Source: Pseudopyrenochaeta lycopersici (taxonomy: Eukaryota > Ascomycota > Dothideomycetes > Pleosporales > Pseudopyrenochaetaceae). Taken from it: a DNA stretch of 64,000 nucleotides. Where the stretch lies: assembly GCA_003313425.1 (NCBI GenBank), contig NHZP01000019.1:806001-870000 (forward strand), given 5' to 3'. Made by a program: the position numbers and the translations under genes. This document shows, in pieces, positions 22,015 through 34,590 of this stretch; the first letter of the stretch is position 1, and the number at the start of each line of letters is the position of its first letter. The notes beneath the pieces were generated by a model that was given only the letters and a program-made list of their open reading frames with translations, ran no database searches and was not told where the DNA came from.

Positions 22015-25000
22015 TAGCTTATCTTCAAACCAAAGAAAGCAAATAAATTTCCCAAACGCGCTCGGGGTTTTGGAAAGAGAAAGGCGAACCCAAGGTGATG
22101 GGTGAAGTGTAGATTCGCGACAGAGCTGAAGCTGCCCAGACCTGTACCCCACAACAATTCTTGGCGGCAAGAGCGAGCTCCCCAGCCGCGCAACACTACT
22201 CTATGCATAGCCTCATCTGCCTCAGCGTCAAGTAGGCATCCTTATGAGAACAATTGACGAAGCTGCCCTTCTTTGAGAGCTAACTCGCGCATGTATTTTT
22301 CATTTCTTTCTATTTCGGCTCCTCTTCTGGGCCCGATCAAGTCACCTCGCCATGCGGCTCCTGCAGATCCGTGTGGGTTTGATCAATTTGGCCTTGTCAA
22401 ACATTTAGGCAACGATATTTCACCTTATGCAGTTATATCACATGTCTATGCGTCTAATATAAAGGTGAAGTTACGTCCCAAGGCTTGTTTATCGATATAA
22501 GGAAATGACAGATTATGTTTTCACAAAGTCAGTTTTTACCGCAAGCAAATCGCAAGAGACGATATGCAGTATTTCTGGGCAGTATCTAGAAACGCCATGT
22601 TAGATATCAATGCTCTAGGGTAGGAGGGGCAATTGCTGCCAGATATGCTGCATCTTGGATTCATAAAGCCAGCAACGTATCGCCTGTGGAAGGTATCAAT
22701 ACAATTTTTCCTTGTTGCTAGCATGCGGGCAAGTGATAGGTATGTTGATCGGATTTCGAAATCGCAAGCTTTACTCCAGACGACCAGCTACTGCAGTAGA
22801 CCAAGTGTTTCACACAACGAAGAGTGCTGCAGGAACTCCTTGCTCCTGCTTCAGTCGAGTTCTTCTCCCAAAAGATGATATGTTAGAGGGAAAAAGTGCT
22901 CTAATAGTTCAAATTGCCGAGATCACAATTTTTTCCTTGGCGGCCTCAAATGGGAGCTCGTTCTGCTGATACAGCTTCGAAATATCGATGGCTTGGTGCA
23001 TGCGCGTAGTTGAACATAGCGCGATGCGAGACTCTTGTCTATTTAGCATTGTCAATATCCACATACTGTTCATAGAATATTAAGGGCGAATTAGCTCCAA
23101 AAATTACATAGATTGACATTCTCTGCGCAGTCATTGGGATCAATACGGACTAATACCCACATCAATTATTTTCCGTCGTGATAAATCTGATTGACAGATT
23201 AATCCGAATCCGATAGTCAGTGCAAGTCAAATACGGATATATACATCAGCCACTTCTACTGCCCGGAAGCATGTTCAACTTGTCAAACAATCTCGTACCC
23301 TACGATCGGTATACCCACCATTATTTCTATCTTCTTGATGGCTTTGACTATAATTCCAAAATCCTTCAAGTAGTCTACAGAGTTGAAACATTTTGCGGTT
23401 ATCCTCTAGGAAGGATAATGGTGTGTGCTTGGGGATGGAGGCGTAGCGCCTTTATAGCCGCGATAGCTCACCTCGGAATATCTCTCGAAAACATGTGGCG
23501 ACTTGTGGCCAAGAGGCTCCTCCAACGTGCGTCTTATCTTTTATATCTAATATGATATGGTAACTAGTATCAGACTTCGACGTTATGTCGTCGAGGCAGA
23601 TTGTGTTTGTTATGGTAATTCACAGGTGGATCTCGCAACCCCATGCCCTATGCGAAGTAGTGTCTAGAAGCTCTAGAAGCCCTTGTCACCTGGAATCTCT
23701 GTCAGTATCAATACTCATATCCCACCAACGGAGCCGGGCGTGGCGCATAAATTGCTAGTCGCAGCCGCCGATTCAGCCGCGACTGTTTGGCATGATAACT
23801 ATACCGAGTGTCACATCTGGTATTATGCACCCTACGGCGTATGCTTAGGAAGGCAGCCTATGAGGTACTGGTGTAGATGGGAATAAGACTCTTCAGCTGC
23901 GCGTAACCAATGTGTATTGAACCACTTGAGCGCTGAACATGAACATTGCATGATAGCCCGCATGATAGTACTCGATGTGACCGACAAGGATAACATTTTA
24001 ATGTAGAAAAACTCAAGTAACAAAGTACGCAATCACTCTACTTGGCATATAGGCCTGAGGCAGCTTGCAAATGTCTAGCAATATGGCAGGTGCAGACCTA
24101 GTGATCTATGCGCTCCGCGTGGCTGATAGGGACAAATGAACTAACGCAATCTCGTCACCGGAATACCGCCAAGACACTCTAAACCAAAAATTCGGGTCGG
24201 TGACGTTAACAACATGTATGTTGTTGACCTCCCAGATCCAGCAAGAGGTATTATTTGAAGCTAATTTTGGAACACGGTGAGGGCTGCAACATATGCGTTC
24301 TATGAAGGAGCAAGACTATCAATGGAGGCTTTACGTCGGGGCCGATTGCGCGCAGTGTACATTGGCTTCAACGAGCAGGATAAAGCAAAGTTCCAACACA
24401 GACGCAGTGCACTGGTACAGCCAAAGCCAGTCACGGGGCGGAAAGTTGCGGATGGCGCCTCGTGTCATGTCAGCACGATCATCCGCTGCACAGATGCTTG
24501 GGCGATTGCGGCCCGCGATTGGGACATCTTGGGTCAGGTCGACCGTAAGCGAGCCTCCTTCTGCGGTCCGTTCCCTGTTCCACTTCACAAGCCACAATTG
24601 TATTGAATGGTCATAATGCCCGTTGATATAACCCCGTCAGACAAGACGAATCCGTTTTGGCTCAAGATTAGGGTGCGTAACTCGTTGTTTGCAGCGACAA
24701 AGGGCAATCAAACCCAGATATCACAAAGATATTACAGGTTCTATTTGTTGCAGGTGAGCACCGGACCTTTAGTTGGCTAACCAGTGAGCAGCCAAAACTG
24801 TTGTATACCAATAGGAATCGTCGTGCATAAGCTTATGGACCGTCATAATCCTGAGGATGCGCACGCCTATAGGTTGCTTTTCAGGCGGTGTGTGCACATT
24901 GTGCGTTCTTACCATGAAATAGTGCTTGAATTGTAACCGAACACATCCCACATGGCTCTCCCACTAGCACACATCAGCTTCAGATGATTTGCAAAATCTG

Positions 25001-25644
25001 AATCTTTGCCAGAACATTCGTTCTAATAACAACTTCAAAGGGATCTACGCTCTAGAGATCATGCTGTAAGGGCTCTAAAGCAGCCATGCTGGTGAAAATC
25101 ACGCCTTCTGTTCTGCATGGCGGAGGCGACTTTACGCCACCTGGCTTTTGCCTTCTCCGATTACTACCACCAACATCTAGGCATGAGATGAGCATCCTCA
25201 ACAAACGCGCCTATAGTCCGAGCGTGATCACCAATCAAATACTTCGATTGTGGGTTGGTCGATGTTAGTGCGAGATCCATCTCGTACCACGAGATAAGAT
25301 GATGCAGTACTCAGCATACAAACGTTAGCGTGTCGTATATGCTAGTGCTCGCAGTCGACCGCTCACTTCATACGGCGCCATGTGGAGGCATCAGAGCGTG
25401 TGACCGGAATCCTCACAGTTGGTGTAAGACTTCGCCTCTTGTTGCTCAGCTTGCTCATAGCCTTACTGTTCATCACTTATGGAAAAGATGCTACATCCTT
25501 GACTCGCAAGAATGAATATAAAAGGTGAGCTCTTCACTCACAAATCAACTCACCACCCAGCTCGGTTCATCCCATCATCAACTTTACTTAAGGAACTTCC
25601 TTGCTTCAACCTCACCAAATTCAACCAATCTACCAACAGCCACT
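22015..25644. other. Gene-poor stretch, no gene recognised
   Basis: The first 150-200 bases are probably kinase 5' sequence, since its frame stays open upstream to about 22,170 without an ATG. Further on, frames at 22633-22969, 23220-23555 and 24277-24616 overlap on several strands and contain no motif I know. A TATAAAAG at 25517-25524 precedes the secreted protein gene at 25,645. Confidence 0.4.
25517..25524 (+). promoter_or_regulatory. TATA box of secreted protein gene 3
   Basis: TATAAAAG about 121-128 bp before the ATG at 25645. Confidence 0.5.
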
Positions 25645-26061
25645 ATGCAACTCACCAACATCATCGCTCTTCTCACTGCCGTCGTCGCCACTGGCGTGCA
25701 GGCTGCTCCTAGTTCTTCTATTGAGGAGCGCCAGGCCTTCATTGGCTACATCCGCTTCTATGCTGGTACTGGCTGTGAGGAGCCTTGGATTGAAGACACC
25801 GTCTTCCAACAAGGTGATAAGTGCCTGAGCAACACCTTCACTCGACCCTACGGAAGTTTTAAAGTCCAGGATAACTCTTTCACCCGCACCAGTGAGTCAT
25901 TCGTACCTTTCGATTCAGTGAAAGGCCATTGCTGACTCAGTCAAGTTCGTCTTTTCGCCAACCCCGTATGCAATAGCTTTGCACAGGGAAACTTTATCGA
26001 CGTTGCTCCAGGACAGACCGGCTGCTTCGCTGGCACGATTACCTCTTATAGCTTCTTGTAG
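25645..26061 (+). CDS. Small secreted protein 3
   Basis: Exon 25645-25891, intron 25892-25945 (GTGAGT donor, CTGAC branch, TCAAG acceptor), exon 25946-26061: 120 residues. The acceptor was chosen because it alone, with the strong donor, keeps the downstream frame that stays open to the TAG and contains LFANPVCNSF and PGQTGCFAGTI; the nearer ACTCAG acceptor leads to a frame without cysteines. The first 20 residues (MQLTNIIALLTAVVATGVQA) are a signal peptide. The mature chain has four cysteines and an alternating hydrophobic pattern suggesting a small beta-rich fold. Family not recognised. Effector-like by size, secretion and location. Confidence 0.72.
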
Positions 26062-27793
26062 ATAGATGCTGTCGGCTAAAAGGCGAAGGACAGTATATTT
26101 TTCGAGTTTGTTCCAAGAGAGACAGGTAGATGAGATGATTAGATTCATTAGCTGTGGAATTTCTCCGATAGTCACTCCTTAGATTATAAACATAGTTATT
26201 GCGATGACTTTTTACCTGATGGGTACTTGATACTTTGTTCACCATTGGCTATTGGATAAACCTTTCAAGGCAGGCGCTATGAGGATGCTAAGTGGCCTCG
26301 TCTATTCGAGTACGTCTATAAATAATGAAACCCAGTCGTAAAGGACGCGCAAGCATGTCCCAGATATTGACTGGATACCTTGTTGGAATGCCTCTAACAG
26401 CGATTGTTCGCTGAAGTTCGGACACCTGACTTATGATACCTTAACCCGCGTATGCCATTAGTGCTAATTGCTCTGAGTCGACTCATATACGCTTTGATAC
26501 TACACCGCTTCAGCCTTGCTAATATTCATGAATCACGCGTATGGCTAAATCTTAAGCGTGGATTGCGCCTCCCTAACCTTAGACGAAAGTCGAGGCTACG
26601 CCGCTTCCAGGCTTGTAGTCCACCCACTTTCGACTCCTCGATGATCCACGTGGTCTAAAACATCAATCAGATCGGAAACTGATATAGCGGACGAGGATAA
26701 TGTGAAATTTTCCACTTAATTCATCACCAAGGAGGCTGTTAGGAAGTCACCCTGTGGTAATCAAGACAATCTCCTCGCCTAGCTGCTTGTGAGATAGAAC
26801 ACCCGTAAGTGAGCTAACGTTCAGCAGGGTCCTTCATTAATCATGTATCCGCTCGAATAATATCACTGGAAAGTGTTGAACTCCTCTGCCTTCTGTCCAA
26901 TCTGTATTCGTTGACCATGCTCCAAATTTCTGCTCCTTGAAACACCGCTGCTGCTCGTGAGACTGGCACCCACGGATCAAATATTCAAAGGATTCATGAA
27001 TCAAGCCCGCAAATGTAGCACAGGTAAGACGATGAGAATCATGAGAGTCATCGCTATCTTAACCTCCTTTGGCAGTACATCAAATAATTTTGCGGCACAA
27101 AATTCGATAACAAATACCGCTTCAGCTACAAGGGCGTAGCATCGAAGATTTTTTGTTTTTCAGATTTTCTCGCTCTAAATATCACGTACATTTCTATTAG
27201 TCATTTAGTTTCCTATTATGCCTTGCTTAAACATGCCTTTCCAAGCGCAAGTATCTCATATTCGGAATCGTTATTAATGATTCTGTAAATTTTTAAGTGA
27301 TTGAATCCTTATTACTAGTCCTAACGTTAAGATCCTAGGTATAAGAGTACCAAAATCTTTAGAATAAATAGAGTTGTTTTTTAACTTGAGTTTGTTGAGG
27401 TTGAATGTGAGCCCTCATAGAGCGTAAAGGGTCCGAGCCTATGTAATCTGGCGGTACTATCACGTGCTATAATTAGCGCCACGACCAACGCTCCGAGCAG
27501 GTTTCCGGCTCGGGTTCTCCGTCGACACCTCGCCATTCATCAAATGCGGACGTGCTCCCATCTCCAAGTTAATGTTTTCAGAGGGAAGTGCAGCGAAAGA
27601 GCCTACCTGTGGACGCCACGCGCTCTGATGTTCTCTGGAAGAGCTGGGAGGTAGAAGGAATACTGCGTGAGAGGATCGACGCACCTTGCACATTCTTGCC
27701 ACACCTGGCGGCGATAGTTCTCTAGCATTCGTTTGGCCTGATGTTTTGAAGCAACTCCGATCCCACCATAATCAACATCCGAATATTTATCCG
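26062..27793. other. Gene-poor stretch upstream of the regulator gene
   Basis: Only short frames without domains (26452-26658, 26957-27139). The frame upstream of 27,794 stays open back to a TTG at 27,686, so the first exon of the regulator could extend slightly. No repeats recognised. Confidence 0.4.
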
Positions 27794-29233
27794 ATGCGGA
27801 AGAGAACAACAGCGAAGGGGGCCTGCGATCGATGCCACGCAGTCAAAGAAAAGTGTCGATGGCCTCCTGGCCAGCGCGTATGCGAACGCTGTCTCCGACT
27901 TCGTTCGCCATGTACATATCTTAGACCAATCGCAACAGCTGGACGGAAACCTCGATATCAGCTTGCCAATGCAACAGCCGGGCAAGAAACCCACCAACAG
28001 GGTAGCGAAAGCACCCTTTCGGTTTCATTACGTGATGATTTAGACAAAGAAGACATCACTGTGAAGGAATCCAATTTAAAGACATTTCATCTCTCAAGAA
28101 TGCTTTCAGTTTTTACAGACTTGAATGAACGGGAATTACAGCATCTTAATGGCATTCCCGGGGGCCAGACGCGGATTGACCAATTCCTACTCGGGCCGAG
28201 CTTCCGCGCATGCCACCAACAGACTCTTCTCCGACATATGTGCAAATCTACATCGTTGACCCGAGATGCAATGATAGCCTCTTCAGCTCTCATATCTTGC
28301 GAGGATAGCCTCCAAATGATTTCCCAAGACCGGGCAATCGGCCACAAACGGGCAGCTTCTGCAATCTCCGTCCTACGGTCTCTGAAACATTTCGACTCTG
28401 GTGATCTCTCTGCCGTTCTGATGCTGTCAATTATGGCTGTCACTTTTGCTCTACATATATCTGGTAGTGCGTTGGCAATATGCCGTCATAGCCTCCATAT
28501 TATCAAGCCCTTCTACGAGTCAGCTAAGGAGCTTGATTCTGACTGCTTAGCTTTTCTCATATGTTTAATACATTCTGAGACTGCGGAATGCATCCTGTGG
28601 TCTGAGGTTCCTACTATCCGGTTCAACGCACCAAATCGGGAATGTCTGATGGACCGCTTTCTGGGCATTGCACCGCCCATGCTCTCCCATTTTTACGATA
28701 TTTGTAAAATCAGCTACGATTTGCGCCATGCTAGAGACATCGACTTTGTTAAAATTATGACAGCTTTAGATGCAACTGAAAAGGCAGTCAACGAATGGAA
28801 GCCTACTGTGCCAATACAATTTGTCACTCGCATTGAACCAGACGAGGTCGTCAGCATATTGGCCCAAGCCAATATCTATCGTTGGTCCATACTGCTGATA
28901 TCTTATCGGCTGCGCTTTCCATATGGCACCGAAGGGTTGAAAGCAATAGCTTTGTCTGAAGCCATCATAGAGGAGCTTGACCTGACAATCAGACTCACGA
29001 AGCGGTCGATTCCGTGTGTCAACATTGCGTTCGTTGTCGCCTGCTTTGAGCTTACAGATCCAGCAAAGCGCCAAATGGCGCTAGAACGGACGAAGGTTAT
29101 TGTCCAATTTTCAAAACAGCTACAATTGAAAATAAATACTCTGTTACAGACATTTTGGGTTATCAGAGATTCAGAGGAGCGATTCTATTTGTACGATTTA
29201 GCCACTCTGCTTCCCCATGAGGAACTGCGATAA
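27794..29233 (+). CDS. Zn2Cys6 fungal transcription factor
   Basis: Single exon, 479 residues, starting MRKRTTAKGACDRC. The N-terminal binuclear zinc cluster is complete: C11-x2-C14-x6-C21-x8-C30-x2-C33-x6-C40, so it should bind DNA as a Gal4-class factor. The remaining 400 residues are helical and resemble the middle and C-terminal regions of small Zn2Cys6 regulators, without a motif that names a pathway. It lies about 700 bp upstream of the 3' end of an MFS transporter gene that is followed by an FAD oxidoreductase, so a local regulator of those two is a reasonable guess. The ATG at 27794 was chosen because the longer frame begins only with TTG. Confidence 0.88.
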   Translation: MRKRTTAKGACDRCHAVKEKCRWPPGQRVCERCLRLRSPCTYLRPIATAGRKPRYQLANATAGQETHQQGSESTLSVSLRDDLDKEDITVKESNLKTFHLSRMLSVFTDLNERELQHLNGIPGGQTRIDQFLLGPSFRACHQQTLLRHMCKSTSLTRDAMIASSALISCEDSLQMISQDRAIGHKRAASAISVLRSLKHFDSGDLSAVLMLSIMAVTFALHISGSALAICRHSLHIIKPFYESAKELDSDCLAFLICLIHSETAECILWSEVPTIRFNAPNRECLMDRFLGIAPPMLSHFYDICKISYDLRHARDIDFVKIMTALDATEKAVNEWKPTVPIQFVTRIEPDEVVSILAQANIYRWSILLISYRLRFPYGTEGLKAIALSEAIIEELDLTIRLTKRSIPCVNIAFVVACFELTDPAKRQMALERTKVIVQFSKQLQLKINTLLQTFWVIRDSEERFYLYDLATLLPHEELR

Positions 29234-29947
29234 AGACCATCTACCACACAGTTGGCTTATCCTAGAGACCGTTTACACGGAAGTAAAGCACTATTAGGCA
29301 ACAGGAATGATCTAAAGTCAGCGCTTCCATATATTTTTGTAAAACTCTACCGGGGACTGATCAATGTGCCGATTGAGGGTGGGGTGGCAGTCTCTTACCC
29401 GTACAACGCACGTACGCAAGGCATTACGAAACGCTCGGCCACGCAGACGCCAACACTGCAAATTGCTTATCTACCTTGAAAGTTTCGGTTAAAGGATTTA
29501 CACACAGCGGGCAGGCTCGTAGAGTCCATTAGCTGCTGTTTTGTCTCAGTGTCTTCTTGTGAAGGTCTAGCTGTTTGAGTAACATATTGTCCTTGCTAAC
29601 AACTCTTAAATGTGAACACCCACGTTGTTTTTATGATGATAAAAGTGGCACCATCACCTGCCTCCCCAGAGTCTATGCTTTTAGATGCTGGGCTTTATCA
29701 ATAATCGTATTCTTTCATACCTTATTTGGTACTTCAAAGCAAGCATTTTAAAAGATACGCCGTAAAGGCTGCATTAGGACAACAAATCCTATCTGCGGTA
29801 GTGCCGCAACCATGTAAACTTACAGCTCAGCACATTATATAATGCTCTCTTTAGACATTCAGGCAGCTGGAAGTAGCCTTGTTACTAAGAAAATTTAACA
29901 TCTACCGATCAAACAAGCAGGTGCCAGAATAAAAAGCATAAGACTCT
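29234..29947. other. Convergent intergenic region between regulator and transporter genes
   Basis: Both genes end toward this 714-bp gap, so it holds two 3' untranslated regions. The frame at 29252-29479 has no recognisable content. Confidence 0.45.
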
Positions 29948-31790
29948 TTACGAATGCTCTGTAAGTGCCCGATGGACTGGTTGCCGCATTGCCATACGTT
30001 CATATTTCTTTGCCGTCACAGTCCTTGCCTTTTTACCCCAGATCAGCAACGGAATAGGAATAATGAGGACCACGAAGCAGATGGCTGCTGTGAGGATATG
30101 CACATTTTGCACACCCATGGCATTAATCCATGGAGTGAGTGCAAAAAGCACAACAACAGAGAGCACATTCCGTACAAACACAATGCCTACTAAAGCGTCA
30201 CCGATTATCTGTGAGAAGCATTTGTCAGATTCTATGTTCGAAGAAGTACATAAAGAAAACGCTACATGCAGCTCACTTACGTCTTGATAGCAGTCTGTCG
30301 TATAAGCGAGGGCGATGTCACTAGTGAGAACGAAACTGAAGCCGAAAATACCGTAGCCGACGGCCAAGGCTGCCCAATGTACACCCTATGATATATTTAG
30401 CGGATCAGGATCATAACCGTTGGGCAAGTGGATACGAGGAACCTCGTACATACCCTGACTAATCCCAGGCCAAACATGAGAATCCCTCCAGGAAGTAGAA
30501 TGGTGGCTATGGGAGCCAACCATAAACGCATCTCCGGTTCATATATTCCTCCATTGCGTTTTGACAACCACAATATCGATTTGTCGCTAAGGTACCCGCC
30601 GACAAGAAAACCAAAAATCGAGCCAACAAACGGAGCGATATTCATTAGTCCAACCCCGGCTGCGCCAAAATTGTACGGCGCCTCGAGCAGATAAACTGCC
30701 TGAACCGAAGTCATAATAGCAAAGGAGGCTAGAACAGTGCCGTAAGTAAGAGCCGCGTAAGTCACAGCTGGAAAGGAAAGCAAGACTATAACTGGCTGAT
30801 AAAAATGATGGCCGATTGAACCTGCAGAAGGCGTGATAAGGGCAAGGCGCTGACTATAGGTTTTCCGTGTCATGGCGTTAGTCGTGGACTGTACAATTCG
30901 GAGACTGAATTGCTCGGAACCTTCAGCATGCTCTGTGGGTTCCCGAAACTTGGTATCATCATGGATACTCTTCGGTAGCGCTATACCAGTGTCTCCAGTA
31001 ACCTGGGAGACACCGCGGCCATGGTCGATTGGAATGTACTTTGATTCTTCGAAAAAGAATATGACAAGTACGAGATTTAGCGCCATAAAGATGACGCACC
31101 ACCACCACATCCATCTCCAGCCTTGCGACTCAACAACAAATCCGGAAGCAACTGGGCCAAGGAAAGCACCGATCGAGGTAAACATCAGATACCATCCGTT
31201 CATGGTCCCGTGTTGGTGAACGAAGAATACGTCCGCGATAGTGATCTGAACAATCGTCTCGCTGATGGCACCGCCCAGTCCAGAAAAGAGGTTGCTGCCC
31301 ATAAGATCACCAACGGTGCGTACTTCGGCCTGCCACACTACGGAAGCGAGTTGCAGTGCCGAGCTGAACAGGTACAAAGGACGTCGCCCATACTTGTGTA
31401 CAAATGGGATAAAGAAGATGCAGCCAATAGCCAGACCTCCATAGTTGATAGCAGCCCCGTTGTTCATCTCTTCAACTGTAAAGCCAAGCTCCTCCTGCAA
31501 AGGGCCCCATGCGGTGAAGCCTATATCGAGTTGAACAAATGTCCAGAGTATGAAGAAACATACGAGCGCGAAATTGACTGTTTTTCGCGAAGTACTCCAG
31601 TTCAAAGGATCATCAGGATCACTGCTAGGCACAGGATGTAGGATGAGAACTGTTGCGGAACCGGTCACTGAATTTTCGCGATTAGTCTGCGATTTGATGA
31701 CAACGGGACAAGACCTGAAAGATTACCATGTTCTAGCCGCACTGTACCAGGTGCCCAAAAGGCGCTATCTTCTTCTCTGTCGCTGTTCAT
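29948..31790 (-). CDS. Major facilitator superfamily transporter (DHA1-like)
   Basis: Four exons (31790-31727, 31667-30454, 30385-30281, 30208-29948) give 547 residues; all joins are frame-consistent. After the N-terminal DPDDPLNWS motif, typical of fungal drug:H+ antiporter-1 proteins of the Hol1 type, there are about twelve membrane helices. The loop 2-3 signature HKYGRRPLYL, the GLGGAISETIVQITIAD segment and the long central loop (HGRGVSQVTGDTG onward) fit the family. Substrate cannot be told from sequence; members export drugs or import small cationic or organic solutes. The start was chosen because a stop lies upstream in frame with only this ATG in between. It is divergent from the FAD oxidoreductase gene, suggesting shared regulation. 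Confidence 0.9.
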
Positions 31791-32353
31791 GTCGATTATT
31801 GCATCGGCTTCGCCCAAAGAGGGACGAGCGTGACCGGGATTCAAATGCGGAGGACTACTTGTTTGGAGCGGTTGTTGAAGAAGATGATGAGCTCCAACCT
31901 TTCATTCCACTTGGAAACCTTGCGGCCATTTATAGACAAGTTTCACATTGTCGGATGGCTTTGCCTTCCTCATCCTAATGTGAACTCACTTATCTTCGAC
32001 AACGAACCGCGGAATCTACCGAATGAGGGGGAAGCGTATCGGACCAATCACAAGGCAGAGAACTGGCCGGCTTGGCAAAATGCAAAGCTTCGAATGCATT
32101 GTCACGTGCGAGCTAGCAGCAATCTAGGACATCTTCCTGGTGATATTTACGTAGTGAGGCTTCGGGCCATCTCCGGCGATAATACTACAGTCTGCGAGTG
32201 TTCATTTTCATGGGTTTCACTGTGGAGCCTGTTTGGGCAGGTCCTTCCGAAGGACTAGATATTCCCCACCGCGGTACTACAATTTTTCAATGTCGCAAGT
32301 TGTAATATTTCAGCCTCAGTCTCAGTCCTATAACATTTCACAGTCCTACCGTA
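31791..32353. promoter_or_regulatory. Bidirectional promoter between MFS transporter and FAD oxidoreductase
   Basis: The 563 bp between two divergent start codons must hold both promoters. Binding sites of Zn2Cys6 factors are CGG-type triplets; several CGG/CCG triplets are present but I cannot pick out a defined operator. Short frames across it are not convincing. Confidence 0.5.
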
Positions 32354-33870
32354 ATGAGCCAAGCAATTCCAACGAGCGTACTTGACCTCTTGCATGCTCA
32401 GATGCTCGATGACCCTCAACTCCCTCGTGCAGATCCCACTACGTCTTTTTGGCAGGTACCACCACATCCTGTTGTCTCGGAAATTCAGACTGCCGAGTTA
32501 CCGCACAAGACAGACTACGCTATCATTGGATCTGGTGTGACGGGATGTAGTATTGCCAAAAACCTCCTCGAGCTCTCACCGTCTGGTTCCATCACTGTCT
32601 TTGAAGCCCGCTTGCTCTGCAGTGGTGCGACAGGTCGGAATGGTGGTCTTCTGACTACATTTGTTCCTGGTTATTTCACAAACTTAATGGAACACATTGG
32701 CCTAGAGGAGACAATAAAGATTGCCCGCTTTGCGAACCGGACACTAGAGAAGATGCATACCCTAGGCAACTCTAGTCCGGAGTTCAAGAATGTGAGCGAA
32801 GTCAGGCGAGTCCGTGATGTTGTGTCTTTCGGGGACGAAGCATCATTCGAGGCTGCCAAAACTTCGACAGCGCTCTACGAGGAGCATGTACCTGAGCATC
32901 GAGGAACATTCGAGGTCTTGTCTGCCGAGGAGGCTCGCTTGGTACATTACATTCATCATGAAACTTTGGACACAGCATAACTGACTGTACGAAACAGAAA
33001 TACAACGTCAAAGGCATTTCGGGAGTCATCGTCTCCAACTGCGGCGCTTTCTGGCCATACCGACTCATCACCGCTATATGGGCCCAATTGAAATCGCAGC
33101 ACTCATCTCGTCTCTCGATTGAGACCAAAACGCCAATCATAGCTGTGAATCTAGATTCTGAGTCCGACCCAAAGTACCCCTACATCCTGACGACGCCTCG
33201 CGGCACGGTTCGTGCAGCCCAGGTTATCCATGCAACCAACGGCTACACAGGTCACCTCCTTCCAAAACTGCGAGGTTCCATATTCCCTATACGTGGTACC
33301 ATGTCCACGCAAAAGCCTCCTAGTTCATTCGGAAATTTTGGTACTGAACGCGCGTGGTCCTTTTCGCATAAACCCCAGTTTAATGCCGTGGATAACGTGC
33401 TGGAGGTAGGCCTCTATTACTCGAACCAGAATCCCAAAAGTGGAGACGTCTTTATCGGCGGCGAGAAGGCCCGTCTTGATGAAATCTTTCTCGCAGACGA
33501 TACCGACACTAGCACTGTTTCCTCAGAAAATATTTCGGCCATCATTTCCAAGCTCTTTACCTTTGAAGAAGCCGCCGAGGTCCGAAAGATCTGGTCGGGT
33601 ATCATGGGCTTTACTGCCGACCACATGCCACTTATTGGGCGGCTACCCGCAAGCATAACCGGTCGTGGGGTTGGAGAGTGGATCGCGGCAGGTTTTAATG
33701 GATACGGCATGCCGCAATGCTGGTCGAGTGGTGAGGCTGTCGCGAAGATGGTTTTGGGGATGGATGTCAGTGATTTTCTGCCCGAAGTGTTTCTTGCCAG
33801 TGAGGAGCGGCTAGGAAATGCTGAAAGGATGGATTCAAAGGCATTCTTGAGGGATATGATGTTCACATAG
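32354..33870 (+). CDS. FAD-dependent oxidoreductase (DAO family)
   Basis: Exons 32354-32941 and 32998-33870 give 486 residues. The N-terminal dinucleotide fold has GSGVTG (residues 59-64) after YAII, an acidic residue at the end of the second strand (VFEA, E84), and the CSGATGRNGG block (89-98) shared by DAO-type enzymes of fungi. The C-terminus has the matching FAD segment GFTADHMPLIGRLP and a GFNGYGMPQCW glycine-rich loop. Members oxidise amines or amino acids such as glycine, sarcosine or D-amino acids, with FAD and oxygen. No signal peptide is seen. It is paired with the divergent transporter, so transporter-supplied substrate oxidation or detoxification is a plausible joint role. Confidence 0.9.
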
Positions 33871-34590
33871 ATAGTTTGCAGCTCCCACGCATATAGTTTG
33901 TGCTCCTTCTCAGACATCTGCTAAAACCGTTACATAATCATCAAGATTATGATGAAATCTGTTTTATTGTGGAGTTCCTACGTTGCAGATTTAACATATC
34001 ATTCCAAAGCCTTGCACATATAGCGATGGTGAAGACTTCCGTATAAGTTCTAGAGGCGATTGCCTTTTCACGCTTTCAATGATGTCGCAATATATTTGCC
34101 CCTCACCCCAAACGTTCTGCATTCTATCCCTCAGTTTGACAAAAGGTTTCTTCTCCCTCACTTTAATCTCCCCTTCAGTCTTGAACGAGGAGTCAAACAT
34201 ATTGAGCGTATTAGACCATATGGCAAGCTCATGTTCAAATGTAAATTGGTCGCCTTACTTTAATATTTTTTGTTGCTCTTTTAGGCTTTCTCCTTAGCCC
34301 CCAATTTTTCAAATAATCTTGACCATTTCTACTGGACTAAAGGGACGAGATTTGATTTGGCATTCTGGAAATTTCCTTCAGCGGACATTTCGGTTGAGCG
34401 TGGGCTATTACTAAGATGAGAATAATGACGACGAACATGACAAGCATGCAACTCGATTCCCATCATCAGATTTGAATAAGTTCGGTGAAGGGGGAGTTTG
34501 TATTTTAGACTTTACATTCAGATCATATACTCCACAGGAATATTTCTTGCACGAGTCATGCATAGCGGTTAACAAACTAGACGTCGACAA
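33871..34590. other. Intergenic, end of the transporter-oxidase cluster
   Basis: No supported gene; 3' regions of the FAD oxidoreductase and the small gene at 34.6 kb converge here. Confidence 0.4.

Noticed and set aside
23220..24616. Several frames of 90-110 codons on both strands
   Set aside because: No motifs, no clear start context, and mutual overlap.
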